Shown: positions 38,319-46,486 of the stretch, one piece after another
Position numbering within the stretch: the first letter of the stretch is position 1
How the letters are laid out: every line of letters begins with the position of its first letter
Assembly (NCBI RefSeq): GCF_000718985.1
Contig: NZ_JODL01000030.1
Span: 1-64,000 of the forward strand
Reading direction: 5' to 3'
DNA length: 64,000 nt
DNA from: Streptomyces megasporus
Lineage (GTDB): Bacteria > Actinomycetota > Actinomycetes > Streptomycetales > Streptomycetaceae
Translations under genes and position numbers: made by a program
The notes under the pieces: model-generated
Databases searched by the model: none
What the model was told of the DNA's origin: nothing
The model's input: the letters and a program-made list of their open reading frames with translations, nothing else

Positions 38319-38369
38319 TTACCGCCGGGTACGCGGTAACCGGTCTCCCAGGGCGGAAAGTGCTTTCCG
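38319..38369. promoter_or_regulatory. Two inverted repeats upstream of malic enzyme
   Basis: TTACCGC-N7-GCGGTAA (38319-38339) and CGGAAAG-TG-CTTTCCG (38354-38369) lie 80-130 bases upstream of the malic enzyme start. Both are perfect and look like repressor sites. The rest of the 390-base gap (38240-38629) holds the helD terminator and no gene. Confidence 0.5.
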
Positions 38370-38403
38370 TCATATGGGATCTCCTCCGGGGGCGGAAACG
38401 CGA

Positions 38404-38441
38404 GAAGGGTCCGCCCCGCCGGTCGGCGGGACGGACCCTTC
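38404..38441 (-). terminator. Terminator of helD
   Basis: GAAGGGTCCG, mismatch, CCCGCC, loop GGTC, then GGCGGG, mismatch, CGGACCCTTC: a 16-bp stem on the path of minus-strand helD transcripts. Confidence 0.8.
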
Positions 38442-38629
38442 CACTTCTCACGTCGTGCGACACCGACCCGCCATGCTCGCCTCGCGGCAAGTGGTCGCTC
38501 GAAGCGACGAAGGTTGGGCCCGGGGGCTTGGATCGGGCCGGTGCCACTGCCAGGCTAACAAACGATCGACGGTGGCGATTCCCCTCGACTCCCCCTCGAC
38601 CGGGACCCGTCCGGGCGGCCCGCCCGGCC

Positions 38630-41032
38630 TCACTCCCTCAGCAGGTCCGGGACGCCGTCCGCGTCCGGCAGGTCCCTCTCCCCCGACAGGACCGTCAGCC
38701 GCTGTGTGGCCCTGGTCAGCGCCACGTAGAGCACCCGAAGCCCGGCCGGGGACTCGTCGGCGATCTCCGCGGGCGAGACCACGAGCGTCGCGTCGTACTC
38801 CAGGCCCTTGGCCTCCAGGCTGCCCAGCGGCACCACACGGTCCCCCAGCCCGGCCAGCCAGGCACGCGCCTCCTCGCGGCGGCTCATCGCCACCACCACG
38901 CCGACCGTGCCCTCCACCTCGTCCAGCAGCCGCCGCGCCTCCTCGCGCACGGCCCCGCCCGGGTCGCCGTCGGGCAGGACGGCGAAGCGCGGCACCAGGC
39001 CCGTGGAGCGCACCGCCGTGGGCGGACGCACGCCCGGCATGGCCAGGGCCAGCACCCGAGCGGACAGCTCGGCGACCTCGGCCGGGTTGCGGTAGTTCAC
39101 GGTCAACTCGAAACGGCGGCGCGGACGGGTGCCCAGCGCCTCGTCGCGGGCAGCGGACGCCTCCTCCGGGTCGGACCAGGAGCTCTGCGCCGGATCGCCG
39201 ACGACCGTCCACGTCGCCTGACGGCCCCGGCGGCCGACCATCCGCCACTGCATCGGGGTGAGGTCCTGGGCCTCGTCCACGATGACGTGCGCGTAGTCGG
39301 TGCGCTCCTCCTGCCCGGCGGTCGCGGCCCGCTCACCGCGGCCGGGACGGCCCGCGAGGCGGTCGGCGTAGGTGGTCAGCTCCTCCAGGCCGGTGAGCTG
39401 GTCCAGCGGGTCCGCCTCCCTCACCCGGGGACGGGCCGGCGCGCCGAGCAGCACCCGCAGCTCGTCCAGGAGCGCCACGTCGTGGACGGACAGCGGGCCG
39501 GCGCCGTCGGCGTCCAGCCGCGCCAGCGAGCGCGCCAGCCTGCGCGCCTCACGCGGCTGGAGGATCCGACGGGACCAGCGGCCGAGCCGCTTCTCGTCGC
39601 CCATCGCGGCGAGCACCCGCCGCGGGGTCAGCTCGGGCCACCAGGCGTCGAGGAAGTCGGTGAAGACGGTCTCGGTGGAGACGTCCTCGTCGAACCCCTG
39701 CCGCGCCTCGGCCGCCAGCTCGGGATCGGTGTACCGTCGGCCGGCGCCGGACTTCTGCCAGAGGGCGTCCAGCAGGAGCCGTCGGGCGCGCGGCCGGAGC
39801 AGGTTGACGGGCGCGGTGCCGCCCAGCGCCTGGGCGCGGATTCTTCGCAGGTCCTCGGCGTCCAGCTCGATCCGCGAGCCGAAGGCGACCACCCGCAGGC
39901 TCTCCGGCACCCCGTCCGCTCCCGGCGCGCCCAGGTCCAGCGCGCCGCGCACCGCGCGGCGCAGCACCTTCACCATGCGGGAGGAGCCCTTGATCCGGGC
40001 GACGGCCTGCTCGTCGTGGGTGTCGGCCTCGGCGCCCTCCACCAGGGAGCCCAGCGCGCGGACGGCGACCTGGCCCTCCTCGCCCAGGGAGGGCAGCACG
40101 CCCTCGGTGTACGACACCAGCAGCGGGGTGGGGCTGACGACCAGGATGCCGCCCGCGTACCGCCGCCGATCCTGGTAGAGCAGGTAGGCGGCACGGTGCA
40201 GGGCGACGGCCGTCTTGCCGGTGCCGGGGCCGCCCTCGACCTCGGTGACGGAGACGGCGGGGGCCCGGATGACCTCGTCCTGCTCGGCCTGGATGGAGGC
40301 CACGATGTCGCGCATGGAGTGGCCGCGGGCCCGGCCCAGCGCCGCCATCAGGGCGCCGTCGCCGACCACCGCCAGCTCCTCGCCGTCCAGGCGGGCGGTC
40401 AGCTCCGGGCGCAGCAGGTCGTCCTCCACGCTCAGCACCCTCCGGCCCTTGCTGCGGATCACCCGCCGCCGCACCACTCGACCGGGCGCCACCGGAGTGG
40501 CCCGGTAGAAGGGTGCGGCGGCGGGGGCCCGCCAGTCGATGACCAGGGGGGTGTAGTCGGCGTCGAGCACGCCGAGCCGCCCGATGTGCAGGGTCTCGGC
40601 GATGTCCGCCACGGCGCCGCCGGCGTCGTCGGTGCGCACCGCGTCGTCGGCGGGCTCCACGGAGGTGTACGCGCCGTCCGGTCCGCGCTCGCCGTCCTTG
40701 CCGAGCAGCAGGTCGACACGGCCGAAGAGGAAGTCCTCGAACTCGCTGTTGAGCCGGTTGAGGTGCACCCCGGCGCGGAAGACCTGCGCGTCCCGCTCGG
40801 CGAGCGCGCCGGGCGTGCCGACCTGGGCCCGCTTGGCGGCGTCGGCCATGAGGAACTCCGCCTCGTGGATCTTCTCCTCCAGGCGCCGGTAGACCGCGTC
40901 GAGGTGCCGCTGCTCCCCGCGGATCTCCCGCTCCCGGACGCCGTCGCGGCCGTCGCGGCCGCCGCGTCCCTCCTCGCCGCGGTCCTCGTCGGTGGTTCGC
41001 CGCACCGATGGCACTGTCTCCTGCGCTCCCAA
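38630..41032 (-). CDS. helD: HelD-type RNA polymerase-associated helicase
   Basis: An 800-residue UvrD/Rep-like SF1 ATPase of the HelD type. The N-terminal part is a charged helical arm (RGEQRHLDAVYRRLEEKIHEAEFLMADAAKRAQVG, in parts) that in known HelD proteins inserts into RNA polymerase. ATPase motifs: EGGPGTGKTAVALHRAAYLLY (Walker A), ADYAHVIVDEAQDLTPMQW-like Walker B, and SLEAKGLEYDATLVVSP and YVALTRATQRLTVLSG near the end. HelD releases stalled polymerase and contributes to rifampicin tolerance in some actinobacteria. No rifamycin-associated element was seen upstream. Confidence 0.9.
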   Translation of the reverse strand: MGAQETVPSVRRTTDEDRGEEGRGGRDGRDGVREREIRGEQRHLDAVYRRLEEKIHEAEFLMADAAKRAQVGTPGALAERDAQVFRAGVHLNRLNSEFEDFLFGRVDLLLGKDGERGPDGAYTSVEPADDAVRTDDAGGAVADIAETLHIGRLGVLDADYTPLVIDWRAPAAAPFYRATPVAPGRVVRRRVIRSKGRRVLSVEDDLLRPELTARLDGEELAVVGDGALMAALGRARGHSMRDIVASIQAEQDEVIRAPAVSVTEVEGGPGTGKTAVALHRAAYLLYQDRRRYAGGILVVSPTPLLVSYTEGVLPSLGEEGQVAVRALGSLVEGAEADTHDEQAVARIKGSSRMVKVLRRAVRGALDLGAPGADGVPESLRVVAFGSRIELDAEDLRRIRAQALGGTAPVNLLRPRARRLLLDALWQKSGAGRRYTDPELAAEARQGFDEDVSTETVFTDFLDAWWPELTPRRVLAAMGDEKRLGRWSRRILQPREARRLARSLARLDADGAGPLSVHDVALLDELRVLLGAPARPRVREADPLDQLTGLEELTTYADRLAGRPGRGERAATAGQEERTDYAHVIVDEAQDLTPMQWRMVGRRGRQATWTVVGDPAQSSWSDPEEASAARDEALGTRPRRRFELTVNYRNPAEVAELSARVLALAMPGVRPPTAVRSTGLVPRFAVLPDGDPGGAVREEARRLLDEVEGTVGVVVAMSRREEARAWLAGLGDRVVPLGSLEAKGLEYDATLVVSPAEIADESPAGLRVLYVALTRATQRLTVLSGERDLPDADGVPDLLRE

Positions 41033-41112
41033 CGCACGGGCCCCCTTCTGGTGGACTCAGGGCAGCCGTCCACCGTACGCGACACGGGGTGTGCCGCGCA
41101 CGCGGCGGCGCC

Positions 41113-41721
41113 TCACAGCCAGCCCCGTTCCAGGGCTATGCGGGCGGCGTCGAACCGGTTGCGTCCCTCCAGTTTCTTGATGGCCGCGGACGTCAGGTTG
41201 CGGACCGTTCCACTCGCCAGGTACAGCTCCTGGGCTATCTCCTTGATGGACGCGCCGGTCGCGGTCAGTCGCAGGATCTCCACCTCGCGCTCGTTGAGCG
41301 AGTGCTTGCCCCTCTTGTCGGGCCTGCTCACCAGTCCGGGGTCGACCGTCAGGCATCCGGCGGCGGCCCCGCGGATGGCGCCGATCAGGTAGGGCAGCTT
41401 GGAGTGCCGGGGGACGATGCCGAGCACCCCGGCCTCGATCGCGCGCGCCACGTGCGCCCGGGTGGGCTCGACGACGATGAGGGTGATCTTGCAGGTCGGG
41501 ACGGACCGGATGAGTTCGGCGACCCGGCACAGTCCGCCGGGGCCGCTCACCCTCCCGCCCAGCACGGCCACGCACGGCGCCGCCTTCCGGGCCATGGGAA
41601 GGACCTGCTCGCCCTCGTGGGCGACTCCCACCACCTCGAAGTCCTCGACCCGATCGAGCGCCTCGGCGAGCGCTTCCGAGAACAGGACATGGTCGTCGGC
41701 GACCATGATGCGAATGGTCAT
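41113..41721 (-). CDS. Orphan LuxR-type regulator with degenerate receiver
   Basis: A 202-residue NarL-type response regulator. The receiver keeps the acidic pair (IMVADDHVLFSEAL, Asp 9-10), but the phospho-acceptor Asp is replaced by Gly (AVLGGRVSG, Gly 55) and the conserved Lys by Arg (IVPRHS). The C-terminal HTH is intact (SLNEREVEILRLTATGASIKEIAQELYLASGTVRNLTSAAIKKL, in parts). No histidine kinase is adjacent, so it is probably phosphorylation-independent, perhaps sensing a ligand. ATG at 41721. It sits at the edge of the biosynthetic region and may be its pathway regulator. Confidence 0.88.
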   Translation of the reverse strand: MTIRIMVADDHVLFSEALAEALDRVEDFEVVGVAHEGEQVLPMARKAAPCVAVLGGRVSGPGGLCRVAELIRSVPTCKITLIVVEPTRAHVARAIEAGVLGIVPRHSKLPYLIGAIRGAAAGCLTVDPGLVSRPDKRGKHSLNEREVEILRLTATGASIKEIAQELYLASGTVRNLTSAAIKKLEGRNRFDAARIALERGWL

Positions 41722-42189
41722 TCGGTTTTCCCCCGCAGTGCATCCGACAGGATCGGAACGGAGGATCGCCCGCGTGGGGCCGGACGGTGGGTCCGGACGT
41801 TCCCCCTGGGCGGGCCACACTCGTCTCCGTGCCCGGCGCGACCGGCCCGAGGGCCGGCCGGCGGACGGAGCCGATCCCCGTTCCCGGCGTGAAGCGTGAA
41901 GAGTTGTTGCTGGTCGCGACTGCCTCTTCGGCGTGACGGCGGTGGTGCGGCGGCACCGGAGACGTCATTGATGCGCGCGCGACTGAATCCGGCGTATCGC
42001 CGGTAAACGCGGTATTCCCATGAGTTCCTCCCGGGCCCGGTTCACTGACCCGGAGTCAATCTTTGGTCGAGGAACGCGGGTTGTGAAGGACCGGCAAGGA
42101 TTCGAGTCCTGTTCTTCACAACGGCCGTCCGCACCCGAGCATGGACGAGGGCTGGTCGGCGGGGCGAAGATCGGGTTGGCTGCTCCTCC
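41722..42189. other. Gene-free gap with tRNA-arm-like inverted repeat
   Basis: 468 bases between the divergent LuxR-type regulator and a membrane protein gene. I see no gene. The one striking element is the inverted repeat at 42080-42122. Promoters for both flanking genes must lie here. Confidence 0.5.
42080..42122. repeat. Inverted repeat resembling acceptor stem plus T-arm of a tRNA
   Basis: GTTGTGAAG (42080-42088) pairs with CTTCACAAC (42114-42122). Between them AGGATTCGAGTCCT forms a smaller hairpin with a TTCGAG loop, like the T-arm of a tRNA. There is no D-arm or anticodon arm, so it is not a tRNA gene. It could be a terminator, a regulatory hairpin or a relic of a tRNA used as an attachment site. 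Confidence 0.4.
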
Positions 42190-42747
42190 ATGAGCACGCG
42201 TGAGCACGTAACCCCCCATCGCGACGGCACCCGGGGCGCCGCCCTGATCATGACGGTTTTCGGCACGGTGTGGTGGCTGTCGGGCGCGACCGCCCTGAGC
42301 GGCGCCCCGGGGACCGCCGCCGTGGCAGGCGGCGCGGCGGCCGGCGCGGCGCTGCTGGTGCTCGCCCTGCGCCGGCTGAACGGTGTGGGCGAGCAGGAGG
42401 CGTACGAGCGGGCCGCACGCCGCTTCGGGGTGGTCAACCTGATTCAGGCGATCGCCGTCGCGGCAGTGATCGTGGTCGCGGTACGCGCCGGGGAACCCGC
42501 GTGGATACCCGGGCTGATCGCGGTGGTGGTGGGCGCACACTTCCTCCCTCTGGCACCGCTGTTCGCGATGCCCGAGTACCGGTGGGCCGGCGTCCTGCTG
42601 ATCTGCGCGGGGCTCGCCGGCTGCGGGGCGGCACTGGCGGGTGCCGGCACGGACACCGTACGGGCCCTGGTGTGCCCGGCCTGTGCCGTGGTCCTGTGGG
42701 GGGTGGTGGCCCGCTTCCTGCGGGCCGGCGGCGCGGCCTCGGGATGA
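42190..42747 (+). CDS. Polytopic membrane protein, unknown function
   Basis: A 185-residue protein with about six hydrophobic segments (AALIMTVFGTVWWLSGA, AVAGGAAAGAALLVLAL, VNLIQAIAVAAVIVVAV, IPGLIAVVVGAHFLPLAPLF, VLLICAGLAGCGAALAG, LVCPACAVVLWGVVARF). PEYRWAG lies between helices four and five. No transporter or enzyme motif was recognised. The start at 42190 has no strong ribosome site. It is convergent with the multicopper oxidase gene. It may or may not belong to the cluster. Confidence 0.65.
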   Translation: MSTREHVTPHRDGTRGAALIMTVFGTVWWLSGATALSGAPGTAAVAGGAAAGAALLVLALRRLNGVGEQEAYERAARRFGVVNLIQAIAVAAVIVVAVRAGEPAWIPGLIAVVVGAHFLPLAPLFAMPEYRWAGVLLICAGLAGCGAALAGAGTDTVRALVCPACAVVLWGVVARFLRAGGAASG

Positions 42748-42808
42748 GACCGCGCCGCCGGCCCGTCCGTGCGGCGTCGTGGGCGTCGCGGGCGTCGCGA
42801 CGGACGGT

Positions 42809-44302
42809 TCAGCGCACGACTTCCATCTGTCCCATCATCCCCATGTCCACGTGGTTCATCATGTGGCAGTGGTACATGAACAGCCCGGTGTAGTCGGTGA
42901 ACTTCACCGCGAACCGGAGGGTCTCCCCCGGAGCCACCGTGACGGTGTCCTTCAGTCCCGCCTCGGTGGGGCCGGGGGGCCGCCCGTTGCGGTCGAGGAT
43001 CCGGAACTGCGCCAGGTGCGGGTGCATGGAGTGCGGGAGGCCCATCTCCACGTCCTCGTTGACCACCCTCCACACCTCGGTCTTGCCGAGCCGGGACCGG
43101 AAGTCGACCCGGTGCATGTCGAAGACCCTGTCGTTGATCAGGTGCCGGCCCGTCTGCGGGTCGAACCGCATGCGGAACTCCCGCTCCAGCACGGGTGTTC
43201 CCAGGTCGGGCGCCGGACGCAGTTCGCCGGGCACCCTGCTGGGGTCGTCGGCCTTCCGCACCACGTCGAAGCGCATCACGTCCGGCGTCTCCCCGGGGAA
43301 CGAGGCCAGGCTCTCCAGCACCACCTGTGAACCGACCGGGTAGTTCGAGAAGTCGACGACGACGTCGATGCGCTCGCCGGGCCACAGCGGCACCGCCCAC
43401 ACCTGGGCCGGGGCGGGGAGCAGGCCGCCGTCCGAGGCGATCTGCGTCATCGGGGCGCCGTCCCGCAGCCGCAGCAGGAAGAAGCGGTCGTTGGCGGTGT
43501 TCATCAGCCGCAGCCGGTACTTGCGGGCCGCGACCTCGAAGTACGGCCGGGGGCGTCCGTTGACCAGGAAGGTCGGGCGGTCGGCGAAGCCCTGCGGGTC
43601 GTAGCTCAGGGTGCCGTCGTCCTCGAACTTCGCGTCGCGGATCTGGAGCGGGACGTCGTAGCGGCCCTTGGGCAGCGGCAGGGCGTCCTCGAAGCCGTCG
43701 GTCAGCACGTAGGTGGCGGCCAGGCCGCGGTAGATGCTCTCCGCGCTGTCCGAGTGCTCGTGGCCGTGGCCGTCCCCGTGCGAGTGGTCGTGCAACCACA
43801 GCGTGGAGGCGCGTTGCTTGTTCGGGTAGTGGTAGTACCGGACGTCGCCCGGTTCGGCCTGGTACATCGGGTGGCCGTCGAACCGCTGCGGAACGTGCCC
43901 GCCGTGCAGGTGCATCGCGAACGGCACGTCCATCCGGTTCACCTGCCGGATGAGCACCGGGCGGCCCCGGCGGGCCACGATCAGCGGGGCGAACTGCCCG
44001 TTGTAGCCGCGTATCGGGGTGGGAGCGCCCGGCAGCAGCTCGACGCGGGACTCCGCGGTGGTCAGTTGGTGGAAGTCGTGGCCGATCATGCGGCGGGGGC
44101 GCAGCGGCACCGGGACGTGCAGCGGCACGGTGAAGGGCTCGGTGGCGGAGGTCCGCGGCGAGGGCGCCTTGCCCCGGCGCCGGGACGGGGCGGGCCGCTG
44201 CGGCGGCGGGGTGGCCGCCCAGGAGGAACCGGCCGCGGGCAGCACGGCGGCGGTGCCGAGCACGGCCGCGTTCCTGACGAGGTGTCTTCGGGAGAGGGTC
44301 AC
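42809..44302 (-). CDS. Exported multicopper oxidase (CotA/phenoxazinone synthase-like)
   Basis: A 497-residue multicopper oxidase. The N-terminus has twin arginines (SRRHLVRNAAVLGTAAVLPAAG), suggesting Tat export with folded copper. All copper-ligand motifs are present: MHLHGGH, LWLHDHSHGDG, HSMHPHLAQF and the C-terminal MYHCHMMNHVDMGMM (HCHxxxHxxxxM, type 1 and trinuclear sites). The family includes bilirubin oxidase, CotA and phenoxazinone synthase, which couples o-aminophenols. The cluster at 61-63 kb appears to make such an o-aminophenol (3-amino-4-hydroxybenzoate), hence a possible substrate. GTG at 44302 has GGAAAG upstream. Confidence 0.88.
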   Translation of the reverse strand: MTLSRRHLVRNAAVLGTAAVLPAAGSSWAATPPPQRPAPSRRRGKAPSPRTSATEPFTVPLHVPVPLRPRRMIGHDFHQLTTAESRVELLPGAPTPIRGYNGQFAPLIVARRGRPVLIRQVNRMDVPFAMHLHGGHVPQRFDGHPMYQAEPGDVRYYHYPNKQRASTLWLHDHSHGDGHGHEHSDSAESIYRGLAATYVLTDGFEDALPLPKGRYDVPLQIRDAKFEDDGTLSYDPQGFADRPTFLVNGRPRPYFEVAARKYRLRLMNTANDRFFLLRLRDGAPMTQIASDGGLLPAPAQVWAVPLWPGERIDVVVDFSNYPVGSQVVLESLASFPGETPDVMRFDVVRKADDPSRVPGELRPAPDLGTPVLEREFRMRFDPQTGRHLINDRVFDMHRVDFRSRLGKTEVWRVVNEDVEMGLPHSMHPHLAQFRILDRNGRPPGPTEAGLKDTVTVAPGETLRFAVKFTDYTGLFMYHCHMMNHVDMGMMGQMEVVR

Positions 44303-44358
44303 GATGGCGCTTTCCTTTTCGGTTCGGGGACGACGGGCCTGTGGCGGGCGGGCCGGTG

Positions 44359-44997
44359 TCAGACGCGAGTCATGGCGGCCTGCCAGGCCCGTACGGTGCC
44401 CGGGGAGAAGGCGACTTCGAGGTCGGCCGGTTCGAGGGAGTCGACACGCCAGCCGTCCGCGAAGGCGGTCCTGATGTCGCTCTCGGAGATCCGGTGGGGA
44501 CCCCATTCACCGGGTTCGCGGTCGCTCCAGCACATCAGGAAGTACCGGCCGCCGGTCGGGACCACCGCGCCGAGGGACCTCACCAGCGCCGGACGGTCGT
44601 CCGGCGCGAAGCAGTGGAAGAAACCGACGTCGACGACGGTGTCGAACCGCTCCCCCAGTTCGGGCAGCCTCGTCCCGTCCCAGACCAGGAAGCGGACGTC
44701 CAGTCCGCGTTCGCGCGCCTTCCGCCGAGCGAGCTCGATGCCGCTCGGCGCGGCGTCGACCCCCGTGGTCTCCAGACCGTGCTCCGCGATCATCAGGGCG
44801 TTGTCCCCGCTGCCGCAGCCCACGTCCAGCACCCTGCCGCGCAGGGCTCCGTCACGTGCGAGCCGCACCAGAGCGCTCTGGGGACGGCCGATCTCCCAGC
44901 CCGCGCCGGGTTCACCGGCGTAGTGCGCCTCGAAGATCTCCACTCCGCTGCCCGTCGGCAAGCCCCCCGTGGGCGTCCGACCAGTTGTACCGGTCAT
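44359..44997 (-). CDS. Class I SAM-dependent methyltransferase
   Basis: A 212-residue methyltransferase. Motif I is RVLDVGCGSGDNALMIAEHG (about residues 55-74), motif II the acidic TTGVDAAPSGIELA, and motif IV FDTVVDVGFFHCF. It resembles small-molecule or thiopurine-type methyltransferases. ATG at 44997 has AGGAGG upstream. It is on the strand opposite to the thiopeptide genes, across a promoter region with matched motifs on both strands, so it may be co-regulated. Substrate unknown. Confidence 0.85.
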   Translation of the reverse strand: MTGTTGRTPTGGLPTGSGVEIFEAHYAGEPGAGWEIGRPQSALVRLARDGALRGRVLDVGCGSGDNALMIAEHGLETTGVDAAPSGIELARRKARERGLDVRFLVWDGTRLPELGERFDTVVDVGFFHCFAPDDRPALVRSLGAVVPTGGRYFLMCWSDREPGEWGPHRISESDIRTAFADGWRVDSLEPADLEVAFSPGTVRAWQAAMTRV

Positions 44998-45080
44998 ATC
45001 TGCCTCCTGTCGGCCCGCCCATACGATCGGGACGGGCCCAGCCGAAGAACCACGGCTAAGTCGCCGTCACCTTACTCGCT

Positions 45081-45096
45081 CATTTGTCACGGACAG
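45081..45096 (-). promoter_or_regulatory. Cluster motif copy facing the methyltransferase
   Basis: On the minus strand this reads CTGTCCGTGACAAATG, sharing CGTGAYAMATG with three plus-strand sites in the cluster. It lies 84-99 bases upstream of the methyltransferase start. Confidence 0.45.
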
Positions 45097-45118
45097 ATAT
45101 CAATGATCGATGTCACAT

Positions 45119-45138
45119 GGATTCGTGACACATGTCAG
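45119..45138 (+). promoter_or_regulatory. Cluster motif upstream of the thiopeptide maturation operon
   Basis: GGATTCGTGACACATGTCAG matches the sequence before both leader-peptide copies at 17 of 20 positions. The core TGACA-CA-TGTCA is an inverted repeat. It is the likely binding site of a pathway regulator. It lies in a 355-base gene-free region (44998-45352) with several further TGTCAC words. Confidence 0.6.
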
Positions 45139-45352
45139 GTAACCGTTCCACGCCCGTTGTCCCGGACGGATGAACCATGCAAGATGATCAGCAAATTCCA
45201 CAGGGTCGGCAAATCTCTGGCCCGGCCCACCGAAGCCGCAGACGACCGAGCCGGCTTTTCTTCCGCTTTCCCGACCATTCCCGAGCACGCGCCTTCCGCC
45301 CACCGAACGGAGTCGGCGGGGCACGGCCGGACCTTCGACCGCGAACAGGTGG

Positions 45353-46486
45353 ATGAGTGTGACCGTTGGTGCAGCGACCGCCACCGGGGCGGACACCGGT
45401 CAGGCGGCGGGGCTCCGCCTGTACACCCGGACCCCGGTGACCCCGCAGTGGCTGGCCCGCACGGTGGTGCCCGCCGCCCGCGCCCTCCGCGACGACCACG
45501 GGGCTTCCCTGGTGTACCTGCGGCGCGGCTGGCTGCACGGCCCCCACGTGGAACTCCACGGCCGGGCCGACCGGGGCGGCGAACTGCCCTGGGACATGAT
45601 CGGCCGGCTCCTGGACGCCGGGCCGGAACCGCGGTCGGGCGCGCTCACCGAGGAGGAGTACCTGGCCCAGGCGCGTGAACTGGGGCGCCTGGAGCGGGTT
45701 CCCCCGCCCTACCTGCCGATGCGGCCGCACGGAACGGTCGAGCCGATCCCCGTCGACGACGCCGCTCGGTGGCCCCAGCCCCTGGACAGTCTGCGTGAAA
45801 TGGCGCTGGGCCGGATGTGCGTACCACTGATGGACATGCTCGAAGAAATCACCCGGGATCGCTCGAAGGCCTCCCTGCGGCTGGCCGAGGCATTTACCGC
45901 ACTGGCCGATTCGCATCATTCCGGGGCCGCTTACGGGACTTTCTCCCTGCGTTCCCATTCCGAGGCTTTCATGGCCTGGGCGTCCGCTCGGAAGGATCCA
46001 CGCCCGGCGTTCAACAAACGTTTGAACAATGATTCCCCGCAGTTTCGCGAAACAGTGGGCAAGGCCCTCGCGGGCGAATACGGACCGCACGGCGCGGCCT
46101 GGCGCTCCGCGTTCGCGTACTGCATGGGCCTGTTCGACTCCGCGGTGGCCGCCGGAACGCTGACGCTGGCGGGGCTGGAGTCGCTGGGCGCCGGGTCCGA
46201 CGACGCGCCGACGGGCCCGCCGGGCGCGGCCGACGGCTCCGAGGGCCGGCCCAGCGAGTTCCACCGCACCGTCGCCGCCACCGGGCTCGTCGACGACCCG
46301 CCCGAGTGGTTCGCCTCCTACCGCCTGTTGGTCAACCTCTTCTACCAGCAGCTCCCGCTGCTGGGGGTCTCCCCGATGCAGCGCTACTACATGTGCCACG
46401 CCATCGCCGAGACCGTGGACGAGGTCCTGGGCGCCTCCTGGCAGGAGCGGCTGCGTCGCATGCGGGACGGGGGCGGGGCACGATGA
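45353..46486 (+). CDS. Thiopeptide pyridine synthase-like protein (LanB C-terminal superfamily)
   Basis: A 377-residue stand-alone protein of the LanB elimination-domain superfamily. It has LVYLRRGWLHGPHVELHG near residue 55, a long middle helical region and YGTFSLRSHSEAFMAWASARKDPRPAFNKR, which I associate with the TbtD/TclM-type pyridine synthases that join two dehydroalanines by [4+2] cycloaddition and eject the leader. It is the first gene of the operon, overlapping the dehydratase by ATGA. The assignment as pyridine synthase rather than elimination enzyme rests on my memory of the family and should be tested. Confidence 0.7.
   Translation: MSVTVGAATATGADTGQAAGLRLYTRTPVTPQWLARTVVPAARALRDDHGASLVYLRRGWLHGPHVELHGRADRGGELPWDMIGRLLDAGPEPRSGALTEEEYLAQARELGRLERVPPPYLPMRPHGTVEPIPVDDAARWPQPLDSLREMALGRMCVPLMDMLEEITRDRSKASLRLAEAFTALADSHHSGAAYGTFSLRSHSEAFMAWASARKDPRPAFNKRLNNDSPQFRETVGKALAGEYGPHGAAWRSAFAYCMGLFDSAVAAGTLTLAGLESLGAGSDDAPTGPPGAADGSEGRPSEFHRTVAATGLVDDPPEWFASYRLLVNLFYQQLPLLGVSPMQRYYMCHAIAETVDEVLGASWQERLRRMRDGGGAR

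Noticed and set aside
38302..38547. Small minus-strand gene between malic enzyme and helD
   Set aside because: It overlaps the helD terminator hairpin and has no family likeness.
42080..42122. A tRNA gene
   Set aside because: It has only acceptor-like and T-arm-like stems; no anticodon or D-arm, and too short.
45178..45352. A precursor peptide gene just upstream of the maturation operon
   Set aside because: Open frames here are Arg/Pro/Ala-rich with no leader-like acidic segment and no Cys/Ser core.
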